Of a stretch of 64,000 bases of DNA, positions 8,120 to 16,851 are shown piece by piece (positions within the stretch are counted from its first letter, which is position 1; every line of letters begins with the position of its first letter). Source of the stretch: Bacteroidota bacterium (lineage in GTDB: Bacteria; Bacteroidota; Bacteroidia; Chitinophagales; Chitinophagaceae); NCBI GenBank assembly GCA_018267875.1, contig JAFDXP010000078.1, positions 1-64,000 of the forward strand, written 5' to 3'. A program made the translations under genes and the position numbers. The notes under the pieces were generated by a model. The model saw only the letters and a program-made list of their open reading frames with translations. It had not been told where the DNA came from and ran no database searches.

Positions 8120-9409
8120 ATGATTGATGTATTGCTTGGTTTGCAGTGGGGAGACGAAGGGAAAGGAAAAATCGTTGACTTCCTTGCTGCAAAATATGAT
8201 GTCATTGCCCGCTTTCAAGGTGGACCAAATGCCGGACACACCTTGTATGTAAACGGAAACAAAATAGTTCTTCATACCATTCCTTCAGGTGTTTTTCACC
8301 AACATTGCCTAAACCTTATTGGTAATGGCGTTGTGATTGACCCTGTCACTTTAAATAAAGAAATTGAAGCCATTGTTCCTTTACAATCAGACTTATTAAG
8401 TCGCCTCTTTGTTTCTCAACGTGCTCACATAATCATTCCTACTCATCGTGCGCTGGATGCAGCTTCTGAGTCATCAAAAGGTCATGAAAAAATAGGATCT
8501 ACCCTCAAAGGTATTGGGCCTGCTTACATGGATAAAACTGGCAGAAATGGACTGCGAGTAGGTGATATACTCAGCAAAAATTTTCGTCACAAATATGAAG
8601 CACTAAAGACTAAACATCTGGAGATTCTATCGCGATATGAACACGTCATTAATTGGGAAGAATTAGAAGCTCCTTTTTTTGATGCTATTGAAAAAATGCG
8701 CTCACTTCAGATTGTCAATGCAGAATATTGGCTCGATGATCAACTAAAATCTGGCAAAAACATCTTGGCAGAAGGAGCTCAAGGCAGTATGCTTGATATT
8801 GATTTTGGAACCTATCCTTACGTAACTTCCAGCAATACCATTGCAGGTGGCGTATGTAGTGGATTAGGCGTTTCTCCTTCAAAAGTTAGAGATGTTATTG
8901 GTATTACAAAAGCCTATTGCACACGTGTAGGAAGCGGTCCATTCCCTACCGAATTAGTAGGTGAAGAAGGTGATGCTTTACGTAAAGCCGGCGCAGAATT
9001 TGGTGCTACAACCGGCAGACCACGTCGCTGTGGTTGGTTAGACTTAGTTGCATTGAGATATGCCGTGATGTTAAGTGGAGTAACTAAACTCATCATCACG
9101 AAAGCCGATGTAATGGATGGATTTAACCCCATCAAAGCTGCCGTAGCCTATAACATAGAAGGAAAGGTTACTAAAGAATTGCCCTATGACCTTTGCGATG
9201 TTGATGTAGCACCTGTTTACAAGGAATTTTCCGGTTGGGATAACCCAATTGGACTTTGTAAAACTTTTGATGAATTGCCCGAAGTTTTTAAATCTTATTG
9301 TGCTTACGTTGCTCAATATTTAAACACTAACATTGCTTATATCAGTAATGGTACAGGACGAGACCAATTATTAAAAGTAATGTCAGAATTACCGTCTCCA
9401 ACAAGATAA
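8120..9409 (+). CDS. purA: Adenylosuccinate synthetase
   Basis: Condenses IMP and aspartate with GTP hydrolysis to adenylosuccinate, the first step from IMP to AMP. Motifs: GLQWGDEGKGKIVDFLA at residues 7-23 (catalytic Asp, P-loop-like GDEGKGK), GGPNAGHT near 34-41 (catalytic His), the IMP loop GTYPYVTSSNT, and ITKADVMDGF for the guanine. 429 residues is full length. It is followed 122 bases later by the Asp/Glu-rich gene and then pabB on the same strand. Confidence 0.97.
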   Translation: MIDVLLGLQWGDEGKGKIVDFLAAKYDVIARFQGGPNAGHTLYVNGNKIVLHTIPSGVFHQHCLNLIGNGVVIDPVTLNKEIEAIVPLQSDLLSRLFVSQRAHIIIPTHRALDAASESSKGHEKIGSTLKGIGPAYMDKTGRNGLRVGDILSKNFRHKYEALKTKHLEILSRYEHVINWEELEAPFFDAIEKMRSLQIVNAEYWLDDQLKSGKNILAEGAQGSMLDIDFGTYPYVTSSNTIAGGVCSGLGVSPSKVRDVIGITKAYCTRVGSGPFPTELVGEEGDALRKAGAEFGATTGRPRRCGWLDLVALRYAVMLSGVTKLIITKADVMDGFNPIKAAVAYNIEGKVTKELPYDLCDVDVAPVYKEFSGWDNPIGLCKTFDELPEVFKSYCAYVAQYLNTNIAYISNGTGRDQLLKVMSELPSPTR

Positions 9410-9531
9410 GTCATTCAGAATACAACCGTCTTTTTTAAAAATATTTAAGAGAAAAAATTGTTTTTTTTCAGCAAAAAAATTTGGCAAATTCGATAAACAG
9501 TTAAAATTTTACACAGTAATTGTAAGAGAGT

Positions 9532-9978
9532 ATGAGATCTGGTTCCACTAACACAAAGCCCACAAAAAAAACCACTACACCTAATAATGCCGGTGTAAAA
9601 AAGACAACATCAAAATCTGTTAAGAAAACAGAAAAAGAAGATGAAGATGCACTAGAAATGAACGATGAAGAAGAGCAAAAAAGATCTGTAAAAAAGTCTT
9701 CAAAATTTACCACTCGAAACGAGGCAGATGATGATGACTTTGATGATGATGATGATGATGAATTGGATGATTTAGAAAATGAAGAGTTTGAAAACGAAGA
9801 AGATGAAGATTTCGACTTAGACAAGGAATTCGAAGAGTTTGATATGCCAACTTCTAAGAAAGGAAGCGGTGGTAAAAAATCTTCTGGAGAGGATGATTTT
9901 GAAGTAGATGACGAATTTAAAGACTTAGGCTTTTTCAATGAAGAAAGTGGATTTGACGATGATGATGATGACTTCTAA
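9532..9978 (+). CDS. Asp/Glu-rich low-complexity protein
   Basis: 148 residues with a Lys/Thr/Ser-rich N-terminal third (KPTKKTTTPNN, KKTTSKSVKKTEK) and a very acidic remainder with Asp runs (DDDDFDDDDDDELDDLENEE) and an acidic, aromatic C terminus (DLGFFNEESGFDDDDDDF). It is likely disordered, cytoplasmic and able to contact basic partners, superficially like acidic tails of RNA polymerase delta or histone-chaperone-like proteins. I recognise no domain. ATG 9532 follows a purine-rich AAGAGAG. The codon run GATGAT makes a local microsatellite prone to slippage. The pabB start lies 12 bases after its stop. Confidence 0.65.
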   Translation: MRSGSTNTKPTKKTTTPNNAGVKKTTSKSVKKTEKEDEDALEMNDEEEQKRSVKKSSKFTTRNEADDDDFDDDDDDELDDLENEEFENEEDEDFDLDKEFEEFDMPTSKKGSGGKKSSGEDDFEVDDEFKDLGFFNEESGFDDDDDDF

Positions 9979-9990
9979 TAATCAATTCGT

Positions 9991-11292
9991 TTGCAAAGAA
10001 AAAAACTGATAAAACCTCTTGCACCAAATGAATGGCGCAGTTTAAAGAACCGAATGCTGAACTGGTCTAATCAGTTCAGCATTCTTCTTTTTTTAGACAC
10101 AAACAACTATCCACATACTCATTCGCACTACGAATGCTTGTTAGCGGTTGGAGCCTCTACTTTCAGTTCTCAGTCAGAAAATAATGATTGGTTGAAGTCC
10201 CTTGCAGAACAGCATTTTCAAAATTCCGATTGGCTTTTCGGGCATATTTGCTATGAACTGAAAGACCAACTGAATCACAAAACTAAAAGCACTAAGTCTT
10301 ATAGACATAGTTATCCTTTAGCATATCTTTTTAGCCCTCAAACGGTTTGCTATATCAACAATTCAAAGACCCAATTATGTATTGAAAGCTTTGATGATCC
10401 GCAAGATATATTAAAAGAAATTTTGGAATCGAATGAAATGCTAAAACAGCAAAATCAGCAATTACATTTCCAGCAACGTACACATAAAGACAACTATATC
10501 CAAACAGTTTCAAAGCTTAGAGAACACATAGCTGCAGGCGATTGTTACGAAATCAATTATTGTTGTGAAGGTTATGCAGAAAATGTAAACATAGATCCAA
10601 TTAAGGCTTACGCATCATTAGCAGCATTGTCTCCAGCTCCATTTGCATCCTACTATCGGTTGGGAGAACAGTACATGATGAGTGCTAGCCCTGAGAGATA
10701 TTTGACTAAGTCCGGCAGCCAAATAATTGCTCAGCCAATGAAGGGTACGATAAAGCGTGGTAACGATAGCATTGAAGATGAACTTGCTAAGAACGAACTA
10801 CGAAACAGCATTAAAGAGCAGGCTGAAAATGTAATGATCGTTGATCTGATGCGAAATGATCTGGCACGATCATGTAAGGTAGGTACTATAAAGGTTGATG
10901 AACTGTTTGGAATTTATTCATTTCCTCAAGTACACCAAATGGTATCTTCCATTTCCGGGATCCTTAAAGATAATTTCTCCATTTCAGATATTTTGCGCTT
11001 CTCTTTTCCTATGGGAAGCATGACTGGTGCACCAAAAATTAAGGTCATGGAGTTGATAGAAACCTATGAAAACTTTCGCCGTCAGCTCTTTTCTGGTTCC
11101 GTAGGCTATATTTCTCCTGATGGAAATTGTGACTTCAATGTGGTAATTCGAAGTCTTTTCTACAACAGTTCCACGCAATATCTATCTTATGCAACAGGTG
11201 GTGCTATTACTTTTGACAGTGATCCTTATAACGAATGGAAAGAGTTGAGATTGAAAGCAGCTTCCTTAGAACGAGTATTTGCTTTTCATTAA
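9991..11292 (+). CDS. pabB: Aminodeoxychorismate synthase component I / chorismate-binding enzyme
   Basis: Converts chorismate plus ammonia to 4-amino-4-deoxychorismate for folate synthesis. The chorismate-binding domain shows AAGDCYEINY, then PMKGT with the catalytic Lys near residue 251, ENVMIVDLMRNDLAR, FPMGSMTGAPK and the C-terminal YATGGAITFDSDP motif. PabB and anthranilate synthase TrpE share these; PMKGT and the short N terminus favour PabB. 433 residues. The frame opens after a TAA at 9979-9981, and the only plausible starts are TTG 9991 or ATT 9985; the first ATG would cut into the N-terminal domain. Probably translationally coupled to the acidic gene 12 bases upstream. Its stop interlocks with that of the convergent porin gene. 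Confidence 0.88.
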   Translation: MQRKKLIKPLAPNEWRSLKNRMLNWSNQFSILLFLDTNNYPHTHSHYECLLAVGASTFSSQSENNDWLKSLAEQHFQNSDWLFGHICYELKDQLNHKTKSTKSYRHSYPLAYLFSPQTVCYINNSKTQLCIESFDDPQDILKEILESNEMLKQQNQQLHFQQRTHKDNYIQTVSKLREHIAAGDCYEINYCCEGYAENVNIDPIKAYASLAALSPAPFASYYRLGEQYMMSASPERYLTKSGSQIIAQPMKGTIKRGNDSIEDELAKNELRNSIKEQAENVMIVDLMRNDLARSCKVGTIKVDELFGIYSFPQVHQMVSSISGILKDNFSISDILRFSFPMGSMTGAPKIKVMELIETYENFRRQLFSGSVGYISPDGNCDFNVVIRSLFYNSSTQYLSYATGGAITFDSDPYNEWKELRLKAASLERVFAFH

Positions 11293-12626
11293 AGCTGAAC
11301 ATGCAGCCTCAAGGAAAATATATTGACTGGTCCTCGATCTTTATTAAAGCTAGGGTTTTGTACAAACTGATAATCACCGGTAAACCATATAGGAAGACGA
11401 GATGGTTTGTAACTATAATAAAGCTCAGCAACGAATTCCGAACCATAATTTAGCTTACTGTCTCCCAATACGAAACCATATCCGCCGTCAGCTAAATAAT
11501 CTCTATGGTCTTTCGATAATCCACTGGCTATCACGGCAACGCCTGCACCATCTTCTTTTCTGTGCCACCATTCTCCGTTTAACGAAATACCTAACGATGC
11601 CGTTTGGTCTATTTCTGTAAATGCCCAAGTTTCATTCTTACCATCATTCCAACCTAACCTTGCAAAAGCACCAATATAATTAGTTATTTCTTGTTCAGCA
11701 TTAAGCCCCAAACCATATTTTGTACGCATGACACCAAATTGACGGGTAGCTACAATATTAGGCGTGTCAGGTAATTGTGCCATTGCCAAACGATAGTTTC
11801 CGGAATAGGCTGCATTTCTATATCCCAACAGTCGCACCATTCCTTTTCTTTGTCCAATTTTATAGCTATGCGAAACTTCGGCATTGATGGCATTGGCTTC
11901 TTCAAGATTGGTGTTTAATTTAGGTCCATTTGCTTCAAGGGGTTGAGCGGCTAATGAAATCTTATAGTTCATGCTTTTTTGTTGAAGTTCAACTGTAAAA
12001 GCATAGGTATATCCTCGAACATCTGCTGCATAATCCCATGCACCGTTATTCATCAATGCCCAATTCAAAAATTGAGTTCGAGGTGAATTGCTATACGAGT
12101 TGTTGTCAAACATATCACCTAAGGCATATTTCCCAACATAAATTCTAAAGTAGTCTAAAGGAAACATACCTTGAAATTGATTGGCATCGCTTTCATTATA
12201 TTCTTCCCTACTACTAAGTGGAAACTCTTGCATTAAATAGGCGCGTCCTAAAAAAAGTGTCGGCGCAGGATTTCCTACACGAAATGTTTCTCCATTTGAG
12301 GAAGCGCCCATACCGAAAGCTCCACTCAAGGCACTACCACCCGCAAGTTCAGGGTTTATGTAAATGCTTGCCCCCTTCCAAAGTCGAGCGCCTAAATACA
12401 ATGTAGAAGTTAACGAATTTTGGTGTTCTTCTGCTCCTATTAGGCTGTTTGAACTTTCATACGGCGACCGGAATTGAGGCTTGTATTGATAAACGTAGGT
12501 CGTTTGAAAATGCAATGAAAAACGATCATTAGAATCTTTAGGAAGATTGAAATGATTTGCCTTTTCAATCTGAGCATTCAGGATCGAAGGCAAAAAAATA
12601 AATAAAGAGAAAATTAAAAAGCGCAC
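11289..12626 (-). CDS. OprB-type carbohydrate-selective porin family outer-membrane protein
   Basis: 445 residues from a GTG at 12626. That start gives a clean signal peptide (RFLIFSLFIFLPSILNAQ), while the longer TTG start at 12659 lies upstream of the -7 element at 12649-12656 and would not be transcribed. The mature part alternates short amphipathic strands ending in an aromatic-rich C terminus, and contains the OprB-like segment YINPELAGGSALSGAFGMG and FRVGNPAPTLFLGRAYL. The family forms outer-membrane channels for sugars; in Bacteroidota members the substrate is mostly unknown. Monocistronic, convergent with pabB. Confidence 0.75.
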   Translation of the reverse strand: MRFLIFSLFIFLPSILNAQIEKANHFNLPKDSNDRFSLHFQTTYVYQYKPQFRSPYESSNSLIGAEEHQNSLTSTLYLGARLWKGASIYINPELAGGSALSGAFGMGASSNGETFRVGNPAPTLFLGRAYLMQEFPLSSREEYNESDANQFQGMFPLDYFRIYVGKYALGDMFDNNSYSNSPRTQFLNWALMNNGAWDYAADVRGYTYAFTVELQQKSMNYKISLAAQPLEANGPKLNTNLEEANAINAEVSHSYKIGQRKGMVRLLGYRNAAYSGNYRLAMAQLPDTPNIVATRQFGVMRTKYGLGLNAEQEITNYIGAFARLGWNDGKNETWAFTEIDQTASLGISLNGEWWHRKEDGAGVAVIASGLSKDHRDYLADGGYGFVLGDSKLNYGSEFVAELYYSYKPSRLPIWFTGDYQFVQNPSFNKDRGPVNIFSLRLHVQL

Positions 12627-12648
12627 GTGGGATTCGGAAAAATGTGTG

Positions 12649-12656
12649 CAAAGGTA
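12649..12656 (-). promoter_or_regulatory. Candidate -7 element that fixes the porin start
   Basis: TACCTTTG on the minus strand, an exact TAnnTTTG match, 22 bases before the GTG at 12626. Because transcription would begin near 12643, the upstream TTG codon at 12659 cannot be the translation start. No convincing -33 TTTG is visible. Confidence 0.5.
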
Positions 12657-12778
12657 CAAGTTTTATGATTGCTATAAGAACAAGCATTTACAACACAATT
12701 AACTTGCAAACTACAAGAAATAATCAAAAGGTTTTCAACTAAAAATATATAAGTTGAAGACCCAATTAGACATCTACC

Positions 12779-13267
12779 CTATTTTGTCAATACATAACGA
12801 AGGGGCTTCACCATTTGTTTGCGACCATCGGGTAATACAATTTTTATTTGATCAAAGTAAGCAGTATCACCCGCTTTTGTTTTGTAAAAAATATTATTGC
12901 GAACAGCAGGTGTAATAGTATCTCCAATGCAAAATTCAGTAAGAAAATCAGTAAGAATAATTAGTTTTCCTATAGAGTCTTCATAGAGATTCCGTTCCCC
13001 ATAGCTAAATGAAAACCCATCTACTGCATAGGTTTTCCCTGCTGAATCTTTAGCGATAATGCCTTCTTTCAACAAACTATCAAACGAAGTTTTTGAGATT
13101 TTCCCGTCTCTTTGACAACGCTTGCCCAAACATGCAAAAACCATTGGTGCTTTTGTAGTTACGGCGTTTGTTTTTGCCTTAACAGTAACTTTTGTTTTCT
13201 GTGCATTTAACCGCGTTTGTACAGTTGTGAGCATGAAACAGAAAAGGAGAATAATAATTCGTTTCAA
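12779..13267 (-). CDS. Small secreted protein, possibly a stand-alone GldM C-terminal-like domain
   Basis: 162 residues with a signal peptide (KRIIILLFCFMLTTVQTRLNAQ). The start is a TTG; the frame closes with TGA shortly upstream and the next ATG would destroy the signal sequence. The C-terminal 80 residues run VDGFSFSYGE - ILTDFLTEFCIG - YFDQIKIVLPDGRKQ - LRYVLTK. This order (FSFS strand, G-D turn, F-D-I-K strand, PDG, final beta strand) reminds me of the last domain of GldM/PorM, a T9SS motor component, but the match is by eye only. Three Cys are present. Function unassigned. Confidence 0.6.
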   Translation of the reverse strand: MKRIIILLFCFMLTTVQTRLNAQKTKVTVKAKTNAVTTKAPMVFACLGKRCQRDGKISKTSFDSLLKEGIIAKDSAGKTYAVDGFSFSYGERNLYEDSIGKLIILTDFLTEFCIGDTITPAVRNNIFYKTKAGDTAYFDQIKIVLPDGRKQMVKPLRYVLTK

Positions 13268-13344
13268 GGAAAGTATTTCAGTTTTTTTAAAAAATGTTAA
13301 CCATCACATTGAGTTCAGCACCAATAGTAATTATGCCTTTAAAG

Positions 13345-15972
13345 TTAAAGTAAATTCAGACTTTTTTCTATGGCTTCAATTTTTGCTTTTGCATCCGATT
13401 GTTTCTTTCGTTCATTTTCAAGCACTTCAGCCTTTGCGTTTTGCATAAACTTTTCATTGTTTAATTTTTTTTCAACACTTGCCAAAAAACCATTCAAATA
13501 ATCAAGTTCTTTTTTTAACTCGGTTGCTTGTTTTTCTTTATCAACGATTGCAGTCTTAGCTTCTACAAATAGTTTTTCAGTTTGAACAACAAGGGCTATA
13601 CAATCATTTTGAGGTTCGGTAATGAGTTGTACTTTTTCTGCATTTACCTGTCGTGAAATGATGTCCTCTACCCTATTGTAGAATTTGGATCCATTACTTT
13701 CAATCCAAAGTTTTATGGTATCCTTGGGTTTCAGTCCGGTTTTATTTCTACAATCGCGAACAGCCGTAATTATTTGCTGTAAAAGTATTCCTTCATTTAG
13801 TATTGATAAATCTGTTTGGGTACTTGAAAGCGGCATCACCATTAAGTCTTGATTGGGTTCTCTTTTGACTAATTGATGAAATATTTCTTCGGTAACAAAT
13901 GGCATAAATGGATGCAGCAGTTGTAACAATTGCTCGAAAATGCGAAGGGTCCCGGTATAAATTTCAGCAGGTATCGGCTTATCCATAGCGGGTTTCACCC
14001 ATTCCAGATACCAACTACAGAAGTCATTCCAAATTAAAGAATAAATGGTTTTTAAGGCTTCACTCAACCTAAAATCTGCAAACAGGGTATCTAATTGTAG
14101 CGACACTTCATACAATCGCGCCTGCATCCATTTTAATGCAAAGAGTTGCCCGTTTGTAGTTGCAAAATTTGAATTTTGTTTTTGCTCCCAGCCTTTTATT
14201 AAACGGAGTGCATTCCACATTTTATTGCAGAAAAAACGGCCTTGGTCAAGCATGGATTCATCGTACAGCAAATCGTTTCCTGCAGGTGAAGCAATCATAA
14301 CACTAAACCGCACTGAATCAGAACCAAATTCTTCAATCAACTGAAGCAAATCAGGTGAATTACCTAATGATTTACTCATTTTTCTTCCCTGCTTATCGCG
14401 TACAATTCCGGTAAAATAAACTTTATCAAAAGGTTTTTGCCCTTGAAACTCAAATCCGGCCATGATCATACGCGCTACCCAAAAGAATATGATTTCTGGA
14501 GCCGTAACGAGTGTGCTGGTAGGATAGTAATATTTCAAATCAGCGTTGTTAGAATTCTTGTTCCAGTCAAATACTTCCATTGGCCATAACCAAGATGAAA
14601 ACCAAGTATCCAACACATCTACATCTTGTTTCAGTTTTTGATCTTTAGACGAGGGATTTTTTTGAGCAAATTGTAAATAAGCTTGATCTTCTGTTTCAGC
14701 TACATAGATGTTTCCATCAGCATCATACCAAGCCGGAATGCGCTGTCCCCACCAAAGTTGGCGACTTACACACCAATCCTTGATGTTTTCCATCCAATGA
14801 CGATACAAATTTTTAAATTTTGCCGGATAAAATTCAATGCTATCGTTTACAACTGCTTCCAGAGCCGGAGTAGCCATTTGATCCATTTTACACCACCATT
14901 GCATGGATAAGCGCGGCTCAATTACTACATCGGTACGTTCACTATATCCTACTTGGTTTTGATACTCCTCTATTTTTACCAAATTGCCGGCTTGTTCCAA
15001 ATCTTGAACAATTTTTTTCCTTACTGCAAAACGATCTTCACCTACATACAATTGTGCAGCTTCGCTCATCGTTCCATCATCGTTTAGGGTATCTACTATT
15101 TGTAAACGATGTTTCTGACCAAGATTATAGTCGTTGATATCGTGTGCTGGTGTAACTTTTAAGGCACCTGTACCAAATTCACGATCAATATATTCATCGA
15201 AGATGATAGGTACTCGTCTATTGATTAGTGGGACAAAACAGAATTTCCCTTTCAGGTGTGCATAACGAAGATCTTCAGGGTGAACGCACACAGCAGTATC
15301 ACCTAAAATAGTTTCCGGACGAACGGTTGCAATAGTGATATACTCCTCATTTTCAGCGTCTATTTTATATCGAACATGATAAAGCTTACTGTTCGTTTGT
15401 TTATAGTTTACCTCTTCATCGCTAAGTGCTGTTTTAGCTTTGGGATCCCAGTTGATCATCTTTACACCGCGATAAATATTACCCTTGTTGTAAAGTTCAA
15501 CAAATACACGAATGACAGATTGGTAGTAATTATCGTCCATCGTAAAGCTGGTTCGACTCCAATCTAAGGCTAATCCTAATTTTCTAAATTGCTGAAGGAT
15601 AATACCTCCATATTTTTCTTTCCATTCCCAAGCATACTTTAAAAACTCATCGCGGCTCAATTTATTTTTATCAATTCCCCTTTCGCGCAACATAGCCACT
15701 ACTTTGGCTTCTGTAGCAATTGACGCATGATCGGTGCCCGGAACCCAACAAGTGTTAAAGCCCTTCATTTTAGCACGACGCAACAAAACATCTTGCACCG
15801 TATTGTTTAGCGCATGTCCCATGTGTAAGACACCGGTAACGTTTGGAGGGGGGATAACTATACTATAAGCGGGTCTTTCATCAGGAGTGCTTGAAAAATA
15901 TCCTTGTTTTTCCCAATGCTCATACCAATGTTGCTCGGCATCTTGATGCTGAAAATTTTTACTCAGTTCCAT
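13345..15972 (-). CDS. valS: Valyl-tRNA synthetase
   Basis: Class I aminoacyl-tRNA synthetase charging tRNA-Val. HMGH (HIGH signature) at residues 50-53 within PPPNVTGVLHMGHAL, the editing (CP1) domain with WCVSRQLWWGQRIPAW, KMSKS near residue 530, the anticodon-binding domain, and the C-terminal coiled-coil tRNA-binding arm (KEKQATELKKELDYLNGFL). 875 residues is normal. The start is ATG 15972 (MELSKNFQHQDAEQHW); a 48-residue N-terminal extension to 16116 reads through the divergent DUF1697 gene and is not real. TATATTTG at 15991-15998 supports a short leader. Confidence 0.97.
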   Translation of the reverse strand: MELSKNFQHQDAEQHWYEHWEKQGYFSSTPDERPAYSIVIPPPNVTGVLHMGHALNNTVQDVLLRRAKMKGFNTCWVPGTDHASIATEAKVVAMLRERGIDKNKLSRDEFLKYAWEWKEKYGGIILQQFRKLGLALDWSRTSFTMDDNYYQSVIRVFVELYNKGNIYRGVKMINWDPKAKTALSDEEVNYKQTNSKLYHVRYKIDAENEEYITIATVRPETILGDTAVCVHPEDLRYAHLKGKFCFVPLINRRVPIIFDEYIDREFGTGALKVTPAHDINDYNLGQKHRLQIVDTLNDDGTMSEAAQLYVGEDRFAVRKKIVQDLEQAGNLVKIEEYQNQVGYSERTDVVIEPRLSMQWWCKMDQMATPALEAVVNDSIEFYPAKFKNLYRHWMENIKDWCVSRQLWWGQRIPAWYDADGNIYVAETEDQAYLQFAQKNPSSKDQKLKQDVDVLDTWFSSWLWPMEVFDWNKNSNNADLKYYYPTSTLVTAPEIIFFWVARMIMAGFEFQGQKPFDKVYFTGIVRDKQGRKMSKSLGNSPDLLQLIEEFGSDSVRFSVMIASPAGNDLLYDESMLDQGRFFCNKMWNALRLIKGWEQKQNSNFATTNGQLFALKWMQARLYEVSLQLDTLFADFRLSEALKTIYSLIWNDFCSWYLEWVKPAMDKPIPAEIYTGTLRIFEQLLQLLHPFMPFVTEEIFHQLVKREPNQDLMVMPLSSTQTDLSILNEGILLQQIITAVRDCRNKTGLKPKDTIKLWIESNGSKFYNRVEDIISRQVNAEKVQLITEPQNDCIALVVQTEKLFVEAKTAIVDKEKQATELKKELDYLNGFLASVEKKLNNEKFMQNAKAEVLENERKKQSDAKAKIEAIEKSLNLL

Positions 15973-15990
15973 GCTAATAAATGAAGAGTG

Positions 15991-15998
15991 CAAATATA
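15991..15998 (-). promoter_or_regulatory. Candidate -7 element for valS
   Basis: TATATTTG on the minus strand (CAAATATA on plus), followed by CACTC, 18 bases before the valS ATG. It lies back to back with the plus-strand element at 16020-16027, so valS and DUF1697 are transcribed from overlapping divergent promoters. Confidence 0.5.
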
Positions 15999-16019
15999 GT
16001 TGATACTCATTGCTTACTG

Positions 16020-16027
16020 TAATTTTG
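16020..16027 (+). promoter_or_regulatory. Candidate -7 element for the DUF1697 gene
   Basis: TAATTTTG, an exact TAnnTTTG match, ends six bases before ATG 16034. A TTG at 16000-16002 sits at about the right distance for a -33 box. The spacing predicts an essentially leaderless mRNA, and makes the upstream TTG codon at 16010 an impossible start. Confidence 0.5.
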
Positions 16028-16033
16028 TCCAAT

Positions 16034-16579
16034 ATGGAATTATTTATAGCACTTTTAAGAGGTGTAAACGTAAGCGGGAAGAACAAGTTAAACATGAACG
16101 AGCTGCGCCAATCCATAGAACAAGCCGGATATGACGATGTTCAAACTTATATTCAAAGCGGCAACATCCTACTCAAAGCGGCTGAAAAAAGCGTTGATTC
16201 CTTACAAAATGCTATACAGGAATTGATCTTTCAACAGTTTAAATTGTCTGTTGCTGTCGTTGTTTTAACTCTTGATCAGTTAATGAAAATATTGGCTGAT
16301 AACCCCTTTTCATCAGACCCCAAAGTGAATGTAAAGTGTCTATATTATTGTTTGCTTCAACAAGAATCTCAAAATAGTTTACAGCACTTGGTGACTGTTC
16401 CTAAATCTAATGATAGTTTCATTGCCTGCGAAAAAACAATTTACATACTAGTTCAAAATGGATATGGTAATACCAAATTGAACAATAATTTTTTTGAAAA
16501 AAAATTGAATGTAGTTGCTACTACTCGCAACCATCAAACATTACATAGGCTATTTGAAATGAGTCAAAGTTTAAGATAG
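16034..16579 (+). CDS. DUF1697 domain protein
   Basis: 181 residues starting at ATG 16034 (MELFIALLRGVNVSGKNKLNM). The opening LLRGVNVSGKNKLNMNELR and the YIQSGNILLKA segment are the hallmark of DUF1697, a small cytosolic family of unknown function present in many bacteria. The C terminus (TTRNHQTLHRLFEM) also matches the family's TxRNxxTxxKL pattern. It is divergent from valS and appears monocistronic. Confidence 0.85.
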   Translation: MELFIALLRGVNVSGKNKLNMNELRQSIEQAGYDDVQTYIQSGNILLKAAEKSVDSLQNAIQELIFQQFKLSVAVVVLTLDQLMKILADNPFSSDPKVNVKCLYYCLLQQESQNSLQHLVTVPKSNDSFIACEKTIYILVQNGYGNTKLNNNFFEKKLNVVATTRNHQTLHRLFEMSQSLR

Positions 16580-16658
16580 AAACTACGTACTTATCTCTCA
16601 AGTTGTCAAGCGATGGTTAACTCCTAACAAACGTCTCGTTAAGCTCGACTAAAAGTTG

Positions 16659-16688
16659 TTTGATATTTCAATCCTCATTGCATCTTTG
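16659..16688 (+). promoter_or_regulatory. Orphan promoter-like site in a gene-free interval
   Basis: TTTG at 16659-16662 is separated by 18 bases from CATCTTTG at 16681-16688, one mismatch from TAnnTTTG. No open reading frame follows; the only element downstream is a strong hairpin. Weak evidence alone, stronger in combination with the terminator at 16731-16780. Confidence 0.35.
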
Positions 16689-16692
16689 CACT

Positions 16693-16780
16693 ACAATTAA
16701 CAACCGGATCTTCTTTCTGACTATAACAATTAAGGTTTCATAGCGCACAAGTAGTGCAGTCTATGAAACCTTATGTTTTT
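16693..16780 (+). ncRNA. Candidate small RNA of about 85-90 nt
   Basis: Inferred from a promoter-like pair (16659-16688) followed by a 13-bp perfect stem with a nested stem and a trailing T run (to 16780), all within a 291-base interval (16580-16870) between the 3' ends of two convergent genes. No reading frame fits. The 5' end is a guess from the promoter position. I recognise no known RNA family; the hairpin could instead simply be a distal terminator of the DUF1697 transcript. Confidence 0.3.
16731..16780 (+). terminator. Long compound hairpin with T run
   Basis: TAAGGTTTCATAG (16731-16743) pairs perfectly with 16761-16773; inside the loop GCAC (16745-16748) pairs with GTGC (16754-16757). 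ATGTTTTT follows. It is a convincing rho-independent terminator on the plus strand, about 150 bases after the DUF1697 stop. Confidence 0.7.
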
Positions 16781-16827
16781 GGGGCTATACAAGCTGAATT
16801 TAAACAGGTTTTCATATACAACACAAA

Positions 16828-16851
16828 ACCCCGCTTTCACGGGGTCTTTTA
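16828..16851. terminator. Bidirectional terminator between convergent genes
   Basis: ACCCCG (16828-16833) pairs with CGGGGT (16840-16845), loop CTTTCA. CTTTTAAA follows on the plus strand, and on the minus strand the T run TTTTGTGTT follows. It lies 20 bases after the stop of the minus-strand gene at 16871. Confidence 0.75.

Noticed and set aside
9501-9938. Long minus-strand frame rich in Ser and Phe
   Set aside because: It is the complement of the GAT/GAA-rich acidic gene; Ser/Phe runs are an artefact of Asp/Glu codons read in reverse.
15973-16116. 48-residue N-terminal extension of valS
   Set aside because: It overlaps the divergent DUF1697 start and both promoters; family alignment by eye begins at MELSKNFQ, and the TATATTTG element lies inside the extension.
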